The translations under genes were made by a program, and so were the position numbers. DNA of 64,000 bases. Source: Diphasiastrum complanatum. Taxonomy: Eukaryota; Streptophyta; Lycopodiopsida; Lycopodiales; Lycopodiaceae. Shown here in pieces: positions 1 through 9,934 of this stretch. The stretch lies in contig CM055106.1 in the NCBI GenBank assembly GCA_029204225.1, positions 48,371,337-48,435,336 on the forward strand. The letters are read 5' to 3'. The stretch's first letter is position 1. Each line of letters begins with the position of its first letter. The notes under the pieces are model-generated. The model had not been told where the DNA came from, ran no database searches, and saw only the letters and a program-made list of their open reading frames with translations.

Positions 1-239
1 TTACAGTCACAATTAACTTACGAGTTGTTGGTCTACTAATCTCTAGCGTGGACACATTACCCGAGACCAGTCGTGGGCATGACAATATTGGTTGATGGAA
101 TCTATCTCCTCTTGCATTGGTTTTTGTCATATTTTATTTTAGCTTCTTCATAATAAGAGGATTCCTTGGATTGAATAATGTTACTCAGAAGTGCAAGAGT
201 TACATAAAATTTATTAGACTCATTTTTCTCTCTTGTGGA

Positions 240-640
240 ATGTCACAACTCTCTCTCTTTGCTAGAATCGAAAATTTTACCCTTTTTGTCAACCATGAGC
301 TTCATATACCATTCAGACAACTTGCATTGAGGTGAACATGTATCCCAAGGTGCATTATTTTCCTTGTGCTTATCACCAGCAATCTGAGTCTTTTTCAATC
401 CAATAGATTTATCTTTAACTCTCCACCTTGTCTCCACAATTGGAAGAGTGTCACAACCTTCATCCTCAACTTAATGATCAGCTTGAGGTGGTGGCATTGC
501 TTTGTCCTGAGTGAGAAGTGTTTATCATTATCTTTATCACCTTCACCAAACCTATGAATCTCATCAAATATGATATCACGACTTATGTGCATGCATCGTC
601 CAAGTAGATACTTATCCAAAATAGAATAATTCAAATACGA
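240..640 (-). pseudogene. Ty1/copia pol fragment (integrase-RT linker)
   Basis: Minus-strand reading shows the motif ISRDIIFDE followed by charged linker residues. This is the usual sequence just after the copia integrase core, where the tail of the capsid/integrase region leads into reverse transcriptase. The reading breaks near 395 and continues in another frame to about 243. No integrase core, RT or LTR is visible around it, so it is an isolated scrap. The motif is characteristic, but the piece is short and broken. Confidence 0.5.
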
Positions 641-1440
641 ATTTCAATAGTTAAACAATCTCTTTGTTCAATTAGACGTTCTAACAAATGTGCTTTTGAA
701 GTTGGATGACTAAATTGGTCCTTGATTGTACAGAGTTTCAACAAACTAAAAGCTATGCCCAAGAAAATAAACTTAGGCTCTGATGTAGCTGATGCGTCCT
801 TTACTCATGAGACAATAGTCACTTGAGATTCTAAAAGAAAACTATGAAGACTTAAAGACACAAAGCATATTGTAATGATCATAAATCAATAGAATCTAGA
901 AGATGTATAGTACATACATACAAGAATCCCAGTTACGCCGTGCATGTAGCAACCACAAAAAAATTCAGAAAATAAAGAGCATCTCTGTAAATCATGGATT
1001 CTGATCAAATCGACTTGTAGGACGGTAGATATTGGTACAGAACAAATTTCTTGGGAATGCCATCTTAATCATGTATTATTTTATGAAAGAGATGACGGCC
1101 TCATCGTCAAGCAGTCTGATTTTTTTCCACTTTTGACTTTAATGTCGATCAGCTAAGCAAAAGGTCAAATCAGTTTCATTAGTCATGATCATTTGAAATT
1201 GCTTAGATCTATAGCTCATAATAATGGTTGAGATACAGATGTAGATTAATATACTGAGAGTCTGTGGAACAGTAAGAGATCGGTTCTAAAACATTGGGTA
1301 TTTTGTTTTACTGAAAGGTATTTACCTCATTGATGGTTCATGTACAGGGTATGAGAGCACACAAGTCATGGCAAGAAAATTGGCAGTGCAAGCATACGTT
1401 TGCATCTCAATGGAGTTGAATCAAAGTACAGTTCCAATGG
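641..1440. other. AT-rich spacer, no gene recognised
   Basis: No reading frame with recognisable protein similarity is seen. A partial match to the complement of the copia primer-binding site (GGCTCTGAT) lies near 777-785 but loses the conserved ACCA end. The last ~120 bases probably hold the 3' untranslated region of the minus-strand gene ending at 1445. Confidence 0.4.
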
Positions 1441-1444
1441 AAAA

Positions 1445-2053
1445 TTACTTCTCACCAAAGTAGCCAGAAATAGCAGAAAAAAGAGCACCGGCCATGAAAA
1501 CACCAAGAGCTGGCTGAAATAGAACTGGCCAGAGAGGGAGCCACGTATCAATCAGCTCTGACTTATCCAAAAAACTTTTCTGTGCCAATCCCACAATCAG
1601 CCACATAAGTGACAGTATTATAAAAAAGAAATCCGCAACCAGGATCTTGTCCACAGCATCCTTGAGCACGCCTGCTTTCCCCAAAGAAACCAAGCTGCTA
1701 TTTGCAGAGCTAGCCTCTAGCAGCTTCTCAATCTCCCTTTTCTTTGAAAGACGCCGGATATCATCTTCCATCCCCAGGTCTCGCAGCACCTCATCATCAC
1801 CCAACTCTGCCCTTCTTCTATCAACAACGCCTGCATCGTTCTGCCATAGATCATGTTTTTGTGCAGCAGCAGCAGCGGAAGGTGACGATGGCAGTTTGTT
1901 TTCAGAAGGCAGCTGTGCTCTCAGTGTTCGCGTTGGGGTTCTGCACTTGTGGGAGGAGAAAAATGGCAATGGCGATGGCGATGGCAATGGCAAGGAAGAA
2001 GTAGTAGTAGTAGAAGCAGAGATGGCAGCGAAGGAAAGCGCAGAAAGAGCCAT
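1445..2053 (-). CDS. Plastid-targeted two-helix membrane protein, unknown function
   Basis: A single-exon gene of 202 codons. The ATG at 2051-2053 sits in a good plant context (GCC ATG GCT) and begins MALSALSFAA. Further upstream the frame stays open only through a TTG, so this ATG is preferred. Residues 1-45 are rich in Ser, Thr and Pro with no acids, which is typical of a chloroplast transit peptide; a (GCC/ATC ATT)-like hexamer run encodes its LPLPSPSPLP stretch. Residues 65-135 are charged and probably helical. Two hydrophobic segments follow, about 138-157 and 173-197, the second with LPLWPVLFQPALGVFMAGAL. The protein ends GYFGEK. Layout and C-terminus resemble small plant-wide plastid (probably thylakoid or envelope) proteins of unknown role; this assignment is from memory of the family. 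No intron, stop or frameshift is seen, so it looks intact. Confidence 0.8.
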   Translation of the reverse strand: MALSALSFAAISASTTTTSSLPLPSPSPLPFFSSHKCRTPTRTLRAQLPSENKLPSSPSAAAAAQKHDLWQNDAGVVDRRRAELGDDEVLRDLGMEDDIRRLSKKREIEKLLEASSANSSLVSLGKAGVLKDAVDKILVADFFFIILSLMWLIVGLAQKSFLDKSELIDTWLPLWPVLFQPALGVFMAGALFSAISGYFGEK

Positions 2054-2242
2054 GGCATTTCCTTTCTTCTTTCCAACAATGTTTTTGGTGTATTTCCTTT
2101 CCTTTCCTTCCTTTCCTCTAATGGATTGTTTTGTTGGCCTTGCCTTGCCTGGAAAGGCAATACTACTATGTGTGATTTGAGGTTCCTCAATAGAGTTTTG
2201 AAACAATTGCATTGTCAAAGCCACAAGGCCCTGCCTTTGCAA

Positions 2243-3790
2243 TTTGTGCTAAACTACAACACTTTTTGTTAAAAGTTTGTTTTAATCACACATGTGAAAT
2301 ATTGGTGAATGATTTAACCAATAAACCTATGTAGATCCAAATAGATCAAGAATATGATTAAAATCTGGTTAGAACTAGAAAGAATTAAGAGCTATGGTCA
2401 AGGAAGGTGGCATCTATGACAATTCTTCAATGTACCATTATTTGCCAACTCGTGCATGACTTGCATAAACACGAAATTTGAGCACCAAGTTATACCACTT
2501 GCAACAAGCATGGATGAGAGTAAGATTTGTACATGTAACCTTTGTGTGATTTAAAAATATCCACATCATTATTTTCTTGTCACTTCTAATTGTCCTCTTG
2601 AGACAAACCTTTCTTTGGATGCACATATGGCCAATTATAAATGATCTAGGCAATGTGCTTGAAATATTTATTGTATTGGACAAATAATTTCAAAAGTATT
2701 AAAAAACTTGAAAATCTCTTAAAATAATTAATCTCTATCCATAAGCCCCTTTGCATAAGTACTACTTGATTAGACTCTTTTGGACTTAGAATTGTTTGAT
2801 TCAAGAGAGGTTTGGCTCATGACATTGTGACAAGCAATAGCAATTCCATACAACTAAATGATGCTTTTACCACAACTTGTCCAAATCCATTCAAATAGCA
2901 AAATACTACCATGCGTCCCAACATCAAATGCCCCCTGACCTAATTAGCAACCATGATGGTCTTTGATCAAAGTATGCACTTTAAATGAATATTTAAAGTA
3001 AATAAAAAATCAGATTTTAAGAAAGTTACCACACAAGCATCTCAATTGAAAAATAACGACCATGGCACCAAAGTAGCCAGCGGTCTTCACATGCCAACCA
3101 TTTTTACTACTACCACAAAATATTCAAATTCTCATCCTATGTAGAATACATTTGGCTTGTTTAGTAGAAATTTTCATTCATTAGATGGAAAAAAAAAATT
3201 ATGAAACTGAAATGATCTTCTTGTTGCATGTCAGTTGATTAATCAATCACATTAGATATAAAATACAAGAAGTAGAGATCATATGCACATACCAATCTAC
3301 CAGCGCAATCACCAACAAATAACAATTTGGACAACCAAAAAACATCTCGAGATATCTTCAATCTCTTGAAGAGTAGAATATTAATATTTATTAAGATCAA
3401 TAAAGAAAATTATAAGGATTTGGAATATATTATTGAGAAAAAAAAAAGGTATTAAACTTCAATATGTGAGTTTTCTTTTTTCTTGAATAGATTCTCAAAT
3501 ATGTAGTAGTTTCTAAGGATTTCATTAAAATTTACAAATCATTCAATAAGACTAATTTATCAAATCTCACTTCATGCATGTTATGATATTCATTCTTAAT
3601 AACTTTCATTGGGTTGTTTAGATTATGTTTAGATACTATAGATGGATAAAGTAAGCAATTCTTAGCAATTTCGCTTTTTAGTTTGTTTGAATCCGACTTA
3701 TAATGAGAAAGTTATAGGCATTATAATTTTATTGCTTTTTCGATTGTCTAAGGCCCATCTATGCATCCTCCATTATACCCAATACAGTGT
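2243..3790. other. AT-rich intergenic DNA, no gene recognised
   Basis: About 1.5 kb with only short random open frames. The first few hundred bases should contain the promoter of the minus-strand gene at 1445-2053, but no convincing TATA box is placed. Nothing else can be supported. Confidence 0.4.
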
Positions 3791-4260
3791 TCATTCATAG
3801 CATGAACTACATCACATAGGGCATAAGTATGGATAAACAACTATTCAAACTAGTTACTATTCCTACTGCATCCATTCCAAAGGTACCAGTTTCTTGTAAA
3901 GGATCGCTTGCCATACTCGCAATGGCTATCACAATTGCTAGGCCTATGGAAAGAAGACTCCATCAGCTAGCCTACAGACACAATCTTGTTGGAAGCCCCA
4001 CCACAATAATACGATGAGCACATTTTGGTGGTGGCCCAATGACTCTACAATCATAATAGGGGAGATCTTTGCAAGCATTGGGAATCTAGAATTTTTCTAT
4101 GGTCCACATCCTTCTTCACAATTGGATCATGAACATGAAATTTTGTTGCATCTTTGCTAGTAACAATTTGAACAAAACTACAAGGAGCATCTCTATTCAC
4201 AATCATCATTGCGCTAACCTTCTTGCCTACATGAATCCATCCTTATTTATATCGTGCATG
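3790..4260 (-). other. Coding-like remnant, family not identified
   Basis: Read on the minus strand, 4210-4080 gives about 45 residues without a stop (including AMMIVNRDAPCSFVQIVTSK). A shifted frame further on gives a hydrophobic stretch (GLAIVIAIASMASDP) followed by FGMDAVGIVTSLNS. The composition is more protein-like than the surrounding AT-rich DNA, and frameshifts would be needed to join the parts. I cannot name a family. It may be an old gene fragment or chance. Confidence 0.2.
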
Positions 4261-4339
4261 GAGTAACTACTTGCTCTCATTTGATCTTGACTGCTGAAAA
4301 AGTGCATCATTTGCTCTCGTGTGAAGCTAAGCATTATGA

Positions 4340-5770
4340 AGGCATGAGTTTAAGTAGTCGAGGTCAAGGATGGAGGATCTAACTCCAAAAGCCAAGCTAA
4401 AGTGTTTCTTTTGTGGAAATAAAGGACACTTTGCTTTCAAATGCTATAAGAAGAAGAATGCACAAGGGAGTGAAGATCAAGGCAATCTTGCACAAGGGGA
4501 GGAGGAAGAAGATGGCTTCAACACATCCTTGATGGTAGCATCTACACCAAAATCAAGCCAAGAGAAATGGTGGATTGATAGTGGGGCTAGCTCCCACATG
4601 TCATTCAACAAGCATTACTTTTCTACTTTACTTTCTTGTAATGATTCTAAGAAGTCAATCTACACTGCTAGTGATCAAGAATGCAAGATAGATGGCATAT
4701 GATCTATTCCATTACACTTAGGATCATCTAAGAGGATAGATCTTGATAATGTTTTGTATGTTCCATCCATTACAAAAAACTTGCTTAATTAATGGATAAT
4801 GGACTAGATGTACATTTCAAGAATGGAGTGTGTTCCATCTTGAAATATGATAAGTGCATAACTAGTGGCATTAAGCAAGGAAGGCTTTTTAAGTTGGATG
4901 CTAATGTGGCCATTGAAAGTGTGAATATGGTTAGGGAGGAGTTGACTCAAGTGGAGCTTTGGCACAAAAGATTAGGCCATCCTAATCTTCAATCAATGGA
5001 GTCCATGGCATCAAAGGAGCTAGCTCTTGGCCTACCAAAATCATTCAAGAAGTGTGGCAAAGTGTGTGAGGCATGTGGCCATGAAAAGTCACACAAGACT
5101 TCCTACAAGAGATCTTTGACAAGATCTACTTCACCCTTGGATCTTATTCATTTAGATGTACATGGTTTTTCTCATGAAAGTAATGGAGGTGCCTTAATGT
5201 ATAAAAGCCTTGTATATGAAGCTTTTGTGAAGTTTAAGTCTCTAGTGGAAAAGCAACTTTGTTCTTGCATTAAAGTTCTAAGATGCGATAATGGAGGAGA
5301 ATATATCTCCAACAAGATGAGAGACTTTTTTGAGATCAATGGCATTAAGAGAGAGCTTACTTGTTCCTACACCCCCCAACAAAATGAGGTGGCCAAGAGG
5401 AAAAATAGGAGCCTTTGTGAAAGTGCAAAGTCCTTGAGACTTGATGCATCTCTACCCATCTCCTTTTGGGGGGAGGCCATACCTTGTGCAAATTTTTATG
5501 TAATAGGCTTCCTAATAGTGCTATTAGTGGGATCTCACTATTCCAAGCTTTGTTTGGCAATAAGCCCACTGTAAAAGACTTTAAAGTATTTTTATGTATT
5601 TGTTATGTCCACATTCCTTCGTAAACTAGAAGGAAAGAAGATGCAACTTTCTTCAAAGGAATATTTGTAGGCTATAGTGAAAATAGTAAAGCTTATAGGA
5701 TTTTTTATCCTATTTCAGACACAGTAAAAGTTAGCATAGTACCTTTCTTAAGATCAAAATATTTTAATTA
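4340..5770 (+). pseudogene. Truncated Ty1/copia element (gag end, protease, integrase)
   Basis: The order is that of a copia polyprotein. A CCHC zinc knuckle (CFFCGNKGHFAFKC) lies near 4400-4445, the protease motif WWIDSGASSHM near 4570, the GAG-pre-integrase motif LWHKRLGHPN near 4958, and integrase with DNGGEYI near 5285 and YTPQQNEVAKRKNR near 5365. After the frame ends at 5574 the linker (VKDFKVF..., GIFVGYSENSKAYRI) continues to about 5770 in another frame. There are stops near 4700 and 4790 and a further shift in the integrase. Neither LTR is present: the 5' end starts inside gag and the 3' end stops before RT. It abuts the methyltransferase relic, so it probably replaced that gene's upstream exons. 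The sequence is close to elements C1 and C2 further right. Confidence 0.85.
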
Positions 5771-5821
5771 CTTGTTTTGTACATCTTATGCTAAGAATAG
5801 TTGCATTCTCTCTTCTTTCAG

Positions 5822-7035
5822 TCGGCTAAAGACGAGAAAAATAAAGTCCTTCCAGAGCGATTGAAATGACATATTCTTAAAGCGAAGGTAGAAAAAAGAG
5901 ACAGAGAAAGATTGGCATGGGGTGAGACTAATGTTGAGGAGGATTCAACAAAGACTTTCCTCTTGAAATGTTTCAACGATCAACCGTGTTTTTACATTGT
6001 GAAAGAAGGAGATTGTAGGAAAATTTCAAAATTTTTAAAGAAAAGACCCTAAACTCTTTGTATAGCAGACATCCCCTATGGATTTCAGATGAAAGAATAT
6101 CTAAATGATGATTCTCCATTCAAATTCACTGCAATCCATAGTGTGATGCAAGGATTTATTGAAATCACAACTTCTCCTATTTGGAGAGTTCTAATATTTC
6201 ATTCAAGTTGGCAGTCGGCTTCAGTGCAAAAAGCTCTTCTAACTTTTTGCAATGCTGGGATTGAAAATGATGAATGGTATGTCTTTAACTTTCTTAAAAC
6301 TTAACTTAATTTGTTTTAATTTTTTAATAGTGTATGCTTAGCATAGATCATTGTTTAAAAAAATAATCTACTTTTTTTTGTAGGTACAAGCCCAATGTTA
6401 GCAATGCTAGTGGTGCACGGTTGTGCAATGAGATTGAATATGTAACCATTAGTTATTATTCATTGGATGGCAAATGTTTGATGCTACACTATAACACCAC
6501 TAGGCTGACCAACTTTCAGAACTTGTTCCAATTTCCAACAGTAACAAAGAAGTTGAAAAATACGATGACAGGTTTCGTGGCTTGTCCTTATCAAAAGCCA
6601 CAACAATTAATATATTATCTTGTTAAAAAAATTTCACACCCAGAACATTGGGTTTTGGATTTGTTTAGCGGTAGGGGCACTACAAGCGCATGCGCTATGC
6701 AAAAAGACAGACATGTTGTTTTTGTAGAATTAGATTCTAGCTTAGTAGAATTTATAAGAATGCGAATGAAGTCTATCTCAGTTTTGCCGGATGAATTAGT
6801 TGAAGTAGGAAAGTCTACAGAATCTGACGAAGACTCTGTAATTCCATTGTCCAAAGAACCACAACCTCTCGCTAGTGGGAAAGTGGGTGACACATGGGAG
6901 TTTGCAGATGTACTAGTTCAAGATTACAATGTTGTAATTATAGAGGAAACCGTGGAAGAGGTTGTCGTCGTTTCTACTGAAGCTGTTCCAAAACAGCCCA
7001 AAGATGTCAATGACCTTGAGTACTTTTGGGAATAG
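5822..7035 (+). pseudogene. Beta-class N4/N6 DNA methyltransferase-like gene relic
   Basis: Exon 1 (5822-6276, after a pyrimidine-rich ...TTTCAG acceptor) and exon 2 (6384-7035) join across a clean GT...TTTTTGTAG intron (6277-6383), keeping frame through DEW|YKPN. Two AdoMet methyltransferase motifs are visible. The catalytic DPPY-type motif reads ADIPYGF (DIPYG at 6068-6082). The AdoMet-binding FxGxG motif reads LDLFSGRGTT (6655-6684) and is followed by an acidic FVELD, as in the family. DPPY before FxGxG is the order of the beta class, which methylates exocyclic amino groups (N4-cytosine or N6-adenine). An acidic C-terminal tail ends at the TAG at 7033-7035. Two in-frame stops, TGA 5867-5869 and TAA 6050-6052, break exon 1; the second is just upstream of the catalytic motif. 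The 5' part is missing, and a copia fragment lies there instead. Substrate and function cannot be read from sequence. An ATG at 6089 falls after the catalytic motif, so a shorter product would probably be inactive. Confidence 0.72.
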
Positions 7036-7690
7036 TGTACTCATCTGACTATTTTGAGCATATGAATATCAAATTTTTTTGGCATGAAATTGTTAAATTC
7101 ATTTATATTTTTTAATACTATTTGCTATTTGAAATATTTTGAAATATTTTAAAATTTATTTATTCAATGTTACTCTATAAGGTAAATTATTAAATGTTCA
7201 TTCTAATGAATGTTGCTCTAGAATGACAATATTGTTTTGAATTTGTTCTAAAATCATATTTTCATTTTAAAAATTATTAATTTGAATTTATATTGTATTC
7301 ATGCAAAATTATTTTAGACAAATATTTAGAATATTTATTACCAAATAATTTTTCAAATAAATAAAATGATTTTTTTTGTTGATTTAGTACTATTATATTT
7401 AATGATTATATTTATTATTAATTAGCTTAAAATATGTGCAAAATTGAATATGTTGTTAAGATTTTATATCTAATTTTTTTAATAAGATTTTAGTTTTTCA
7501 CAAAAGACGATATTTTTTTAGCATGGAAATATAAAATTTGCAAAGCATTTTAAATATAGGCATTTTTTTAAAAAAAAATTACAAAAAATGGGTTTCCATG
7601 TCATTTTTTTTTTGGTCACCATATTGATCACAAACTTGGTCCTAAAAACATTATCTACAATAAACATAACATTACATCAAACTATTCTAA
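7036..7690. other. Very AT-rich downstream DNA, no gene
   Basis: Strongly AT-rich with many T and A runs. The beginning may be the 3' untranslated region of the methyltransferase relic. Nothing else is recognised. Confidence 0.5.
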
Positions 7691-7694
7691 TGGT

Positions 7695-7720
7695 TTTAGG
7701 GTTTAGGGTTTAGGGTTTAG
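7695..7720 (+). repeat. Interstitial telomere-type repeat (TTTAGGG)n
   Basis: Three exact TTTAGGG units followed by TTTAG. This is the Arabidopsis-type plant telomere heptamer, here internal. Confidence 0.85.
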
Positions 7721-7750
7721 ATTTTAAGCACTCTTATATGTAGCATGAAC

Positions 7751-8213
7751 CTTGCGTTTTGTGGCATTCTATTGTAAACCTTGTCTGTGAGCTCATTCGC
7801 CCTACCTAGGTTAGGATCAAATCTGCGGCCTTCTGAGATATCTACCTATGGCCATTTGTGCCTATGTTTTCAAACCTATGAAGGTATGGCATTTGCTTGT
7901 GGCCCTTTGTCAAGGTTTTCTGGCGACCTACAAACCCTACAACATCTGTTTATTTGAGTGATTAATTGTCTACCCTTGCGTTTTGTGACATTCTACTCAA
8001 TTGTAAACCTTGTCTGTGAGCTCATTTCTGGCCCTATCCGCCCTACCTAGGTTAGGATCAAATCTGTGGCCGTCTGAGATATCTGCCTATGGCCATCTGT
8101 GTCTATGTTTTCAAACCTATGAAGTATGGCATCTGCTTGTGGCCCTTTGTCAAGGTTTTTTGGCGACCTACAAACCCTACAACATATGTTTACCTGAGTG
8201 ATCGATTGTCTAC
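7751..8213. repeat. Tandem duplication, unit about 225-240 bp
   Basis: The block beginning TTGCGTTTTGTGGCATTC and ending near GATTAATTGTCTACC (about 7751-7972) is repeated at about 7975-8213 with scattered substitutions and a short insertion (CTGGCCCTAT). Shared landmarks include CTACCTAGGTTAGGATCAAA and GGCGACCTACAAACCCTAC. No coding content is recognised. Confidence 0.85.
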
Positions 8214-8620
8214 CTCATTACTTGGCAAAAGACAAAAGTAAAGTGGCAAACATAGTAGAATCAATTGAAGCATTCATGACTAGCACGTCTTCGCTTTCCG
8301 GCTACATGCATATGCACTCACAAATAGGTATGGCTTTATCTATTTTTAGTTCATTTTATCTCTATCATTTTTCGTAATCATTTATTTTCTATATGCACTT
8401 CCTGTTAGTTGGAGTACGTTTGGTTGCAATTTATGCTAGTTTCCATACTAGTTAACGAATGGGTTCGTAGTGTATTAGTAATTTGATTAATATTGTGAAT
8501 CATAAGAAGGGTTATAGAGAGGGCCAAATAGGCCAAGAGGCATTCCAGAATACTCTATTCACCGAGGGTAATACCGTGACTGATAAAAAAAAGTGCAATT
8601 GCATATGTGAGCAACTTAGG

Positions 8621-8690
8621 ATTTAGGGTTTGGGATATAGAGTTCATGGTTAGGGTCTATGGTTTAGGGTTTAGGATCTAGAGTAAGGGA
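8621..8690 (+). repeat. Degenerate telomere-like heptamer cluster
   Basis: Scattered TTTAGGG and variants (TTTAGGGTTTGGG, GGTTAGGG, GGTTTAGGGTTTAGG) with other bases between. This looks like a decayed second cluster about 0.9 kb from the first. Confidence 0.6.
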
Positions 8691-8699
8691 TTAGTGTTT

Positions 8700-9690
8700 T
8701 GCAATTATAGTTTACTGTTAGGCATATAGAGAAAAGAGTTCACTTCCTCATATTGATTCTCACCTAGTAGCCAAAATTTAAATGCCCATCTTGTATTCAT
8801 CCATCCAAAACTCATATTTGATTTCACCATTTATTGAGGGCTTCAAAATAACCCTCGAAAATTTGAGACTATGGTCTAGGAATGGATCTGACAATTTTTT
8901 TTTTTAAATTGACATAAAAAATGTAATGCAGGATGTTGACTTCTGAAAAACCGATTAAATTTTGATTTTGTAGGAAATTGTATGTTTACTCAAATATATG
9001 TAGATTCTAAATGGTTCGTTTATGAATATATACGATGCATGTGTTCAAGAACTGTTGGGAAGTTCTACCTTGTAGGTGCTGGACATTTTGGGCAAGTTTT
9101 TATAGAAGTTATATTTGTAAACCTATTGATACATGCCTAATTTCTAACCTTATATCACATTGTACCATGAAAATTATTGTTGGAGCGAGCTAGGTTGATG
9201 TCCAAGAAAAGTAGTTGGATGCCAATGCCGATGACTTTTTAATTCTTTCATTATGATGAATATAATTTAGTAGATAAAAAATAGTTTCATTTTATGCACT
9301 TTACATGTTCTTTAACAAGGCTAGGGACTATAATAACTGGCAATCTTGATACTTGTATGATTTTAGAATGCAACATTTTTGAGTTAAAGGTTTTAGAAGG
9401 CATGATATTTCAAAAGGCGACATCCATTGAAAGATGTGGGATATCAAAGGGAAACTCATGGACATGTGGGATTTCTAGATTTAGTGAGGGCCTCAGAACA
9501 AACCTTGGACTACTAAAGCTAAATTGTGGGTTATACGGATGCCTAGACATATTCTCACAAATTTTGGAATCTCTCTCCCTTCCTGCAGCCTTTTTGTAAA
9601 TGGAAATGGTGATGATGGTGACCTTTAGTGGAAGGGCAAATTCCACATGTACTTGGCAGGGACATAATTGCCTTTGTCTACTCCTTTAGT
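8700..9690. other. No gene recognised
   Basis: An open frame of 101 codons exists on the plus strand at 9294-9599, but its composition shows no domain, conserved motif or neighbour support. Treated as non-coding. Confidence 0.4.
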
Positions 9691-9695
9691 TGTTT

Positions 9696-9836
9696 GATCC
9701 CTCCTCTCCCTCTTTATCCTCCGCTCACTCTTGATTGTTGCTCTTGCTCTTGCTTTTGCACTTCTTGCTTCCTCCTCTTGCTCTTGATCCTCTCCTTGCT
9801 CCTCTTGCTTGTGCTTCTTTTGTTCTCCTTCTTGTA
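9696..9836. repeat. CTTGCTCTTG-rich polypyrimidine tract
   Basis: About 140 bases almost free of purines except G in repeated TTGCTC words. It is low-complexity, and the matching Lys/Glu-rich minus-strand frame is a by-product of this. Confidence 0.6.
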
Positions 9837-9934
9837 AAATCAAATGGTAAGAAATGGTTCTCTCAAGAACACCAAAACTCTTTTTTGTTTGTCATCGGAT
9901 TCTAAGTAATCCCATTATGTTGGCATGTTTGTTG

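Noticed and set aside
776-790. Possible copia primer-binding site (GGCTCTGAT...)
   Set aside because: It lacks the ACCA end and no LTR pair or TG start lies beside it.
1647-2180. 177-codon plus-strand frame opposite the plastid protein gene
   Set aside because: It is the antisense shadow of the minus-strand gene, Ser-rich and without domain features.
7695-7720. A real chromosome end
   Set aside because: Only three exact units, with unique DNA on both sides.
9294-9599. 101-codon plus-strand frame
   Set aside because: No motif, splice context or repeat similarity supports it; a frame this long arises by chance in such DNA.
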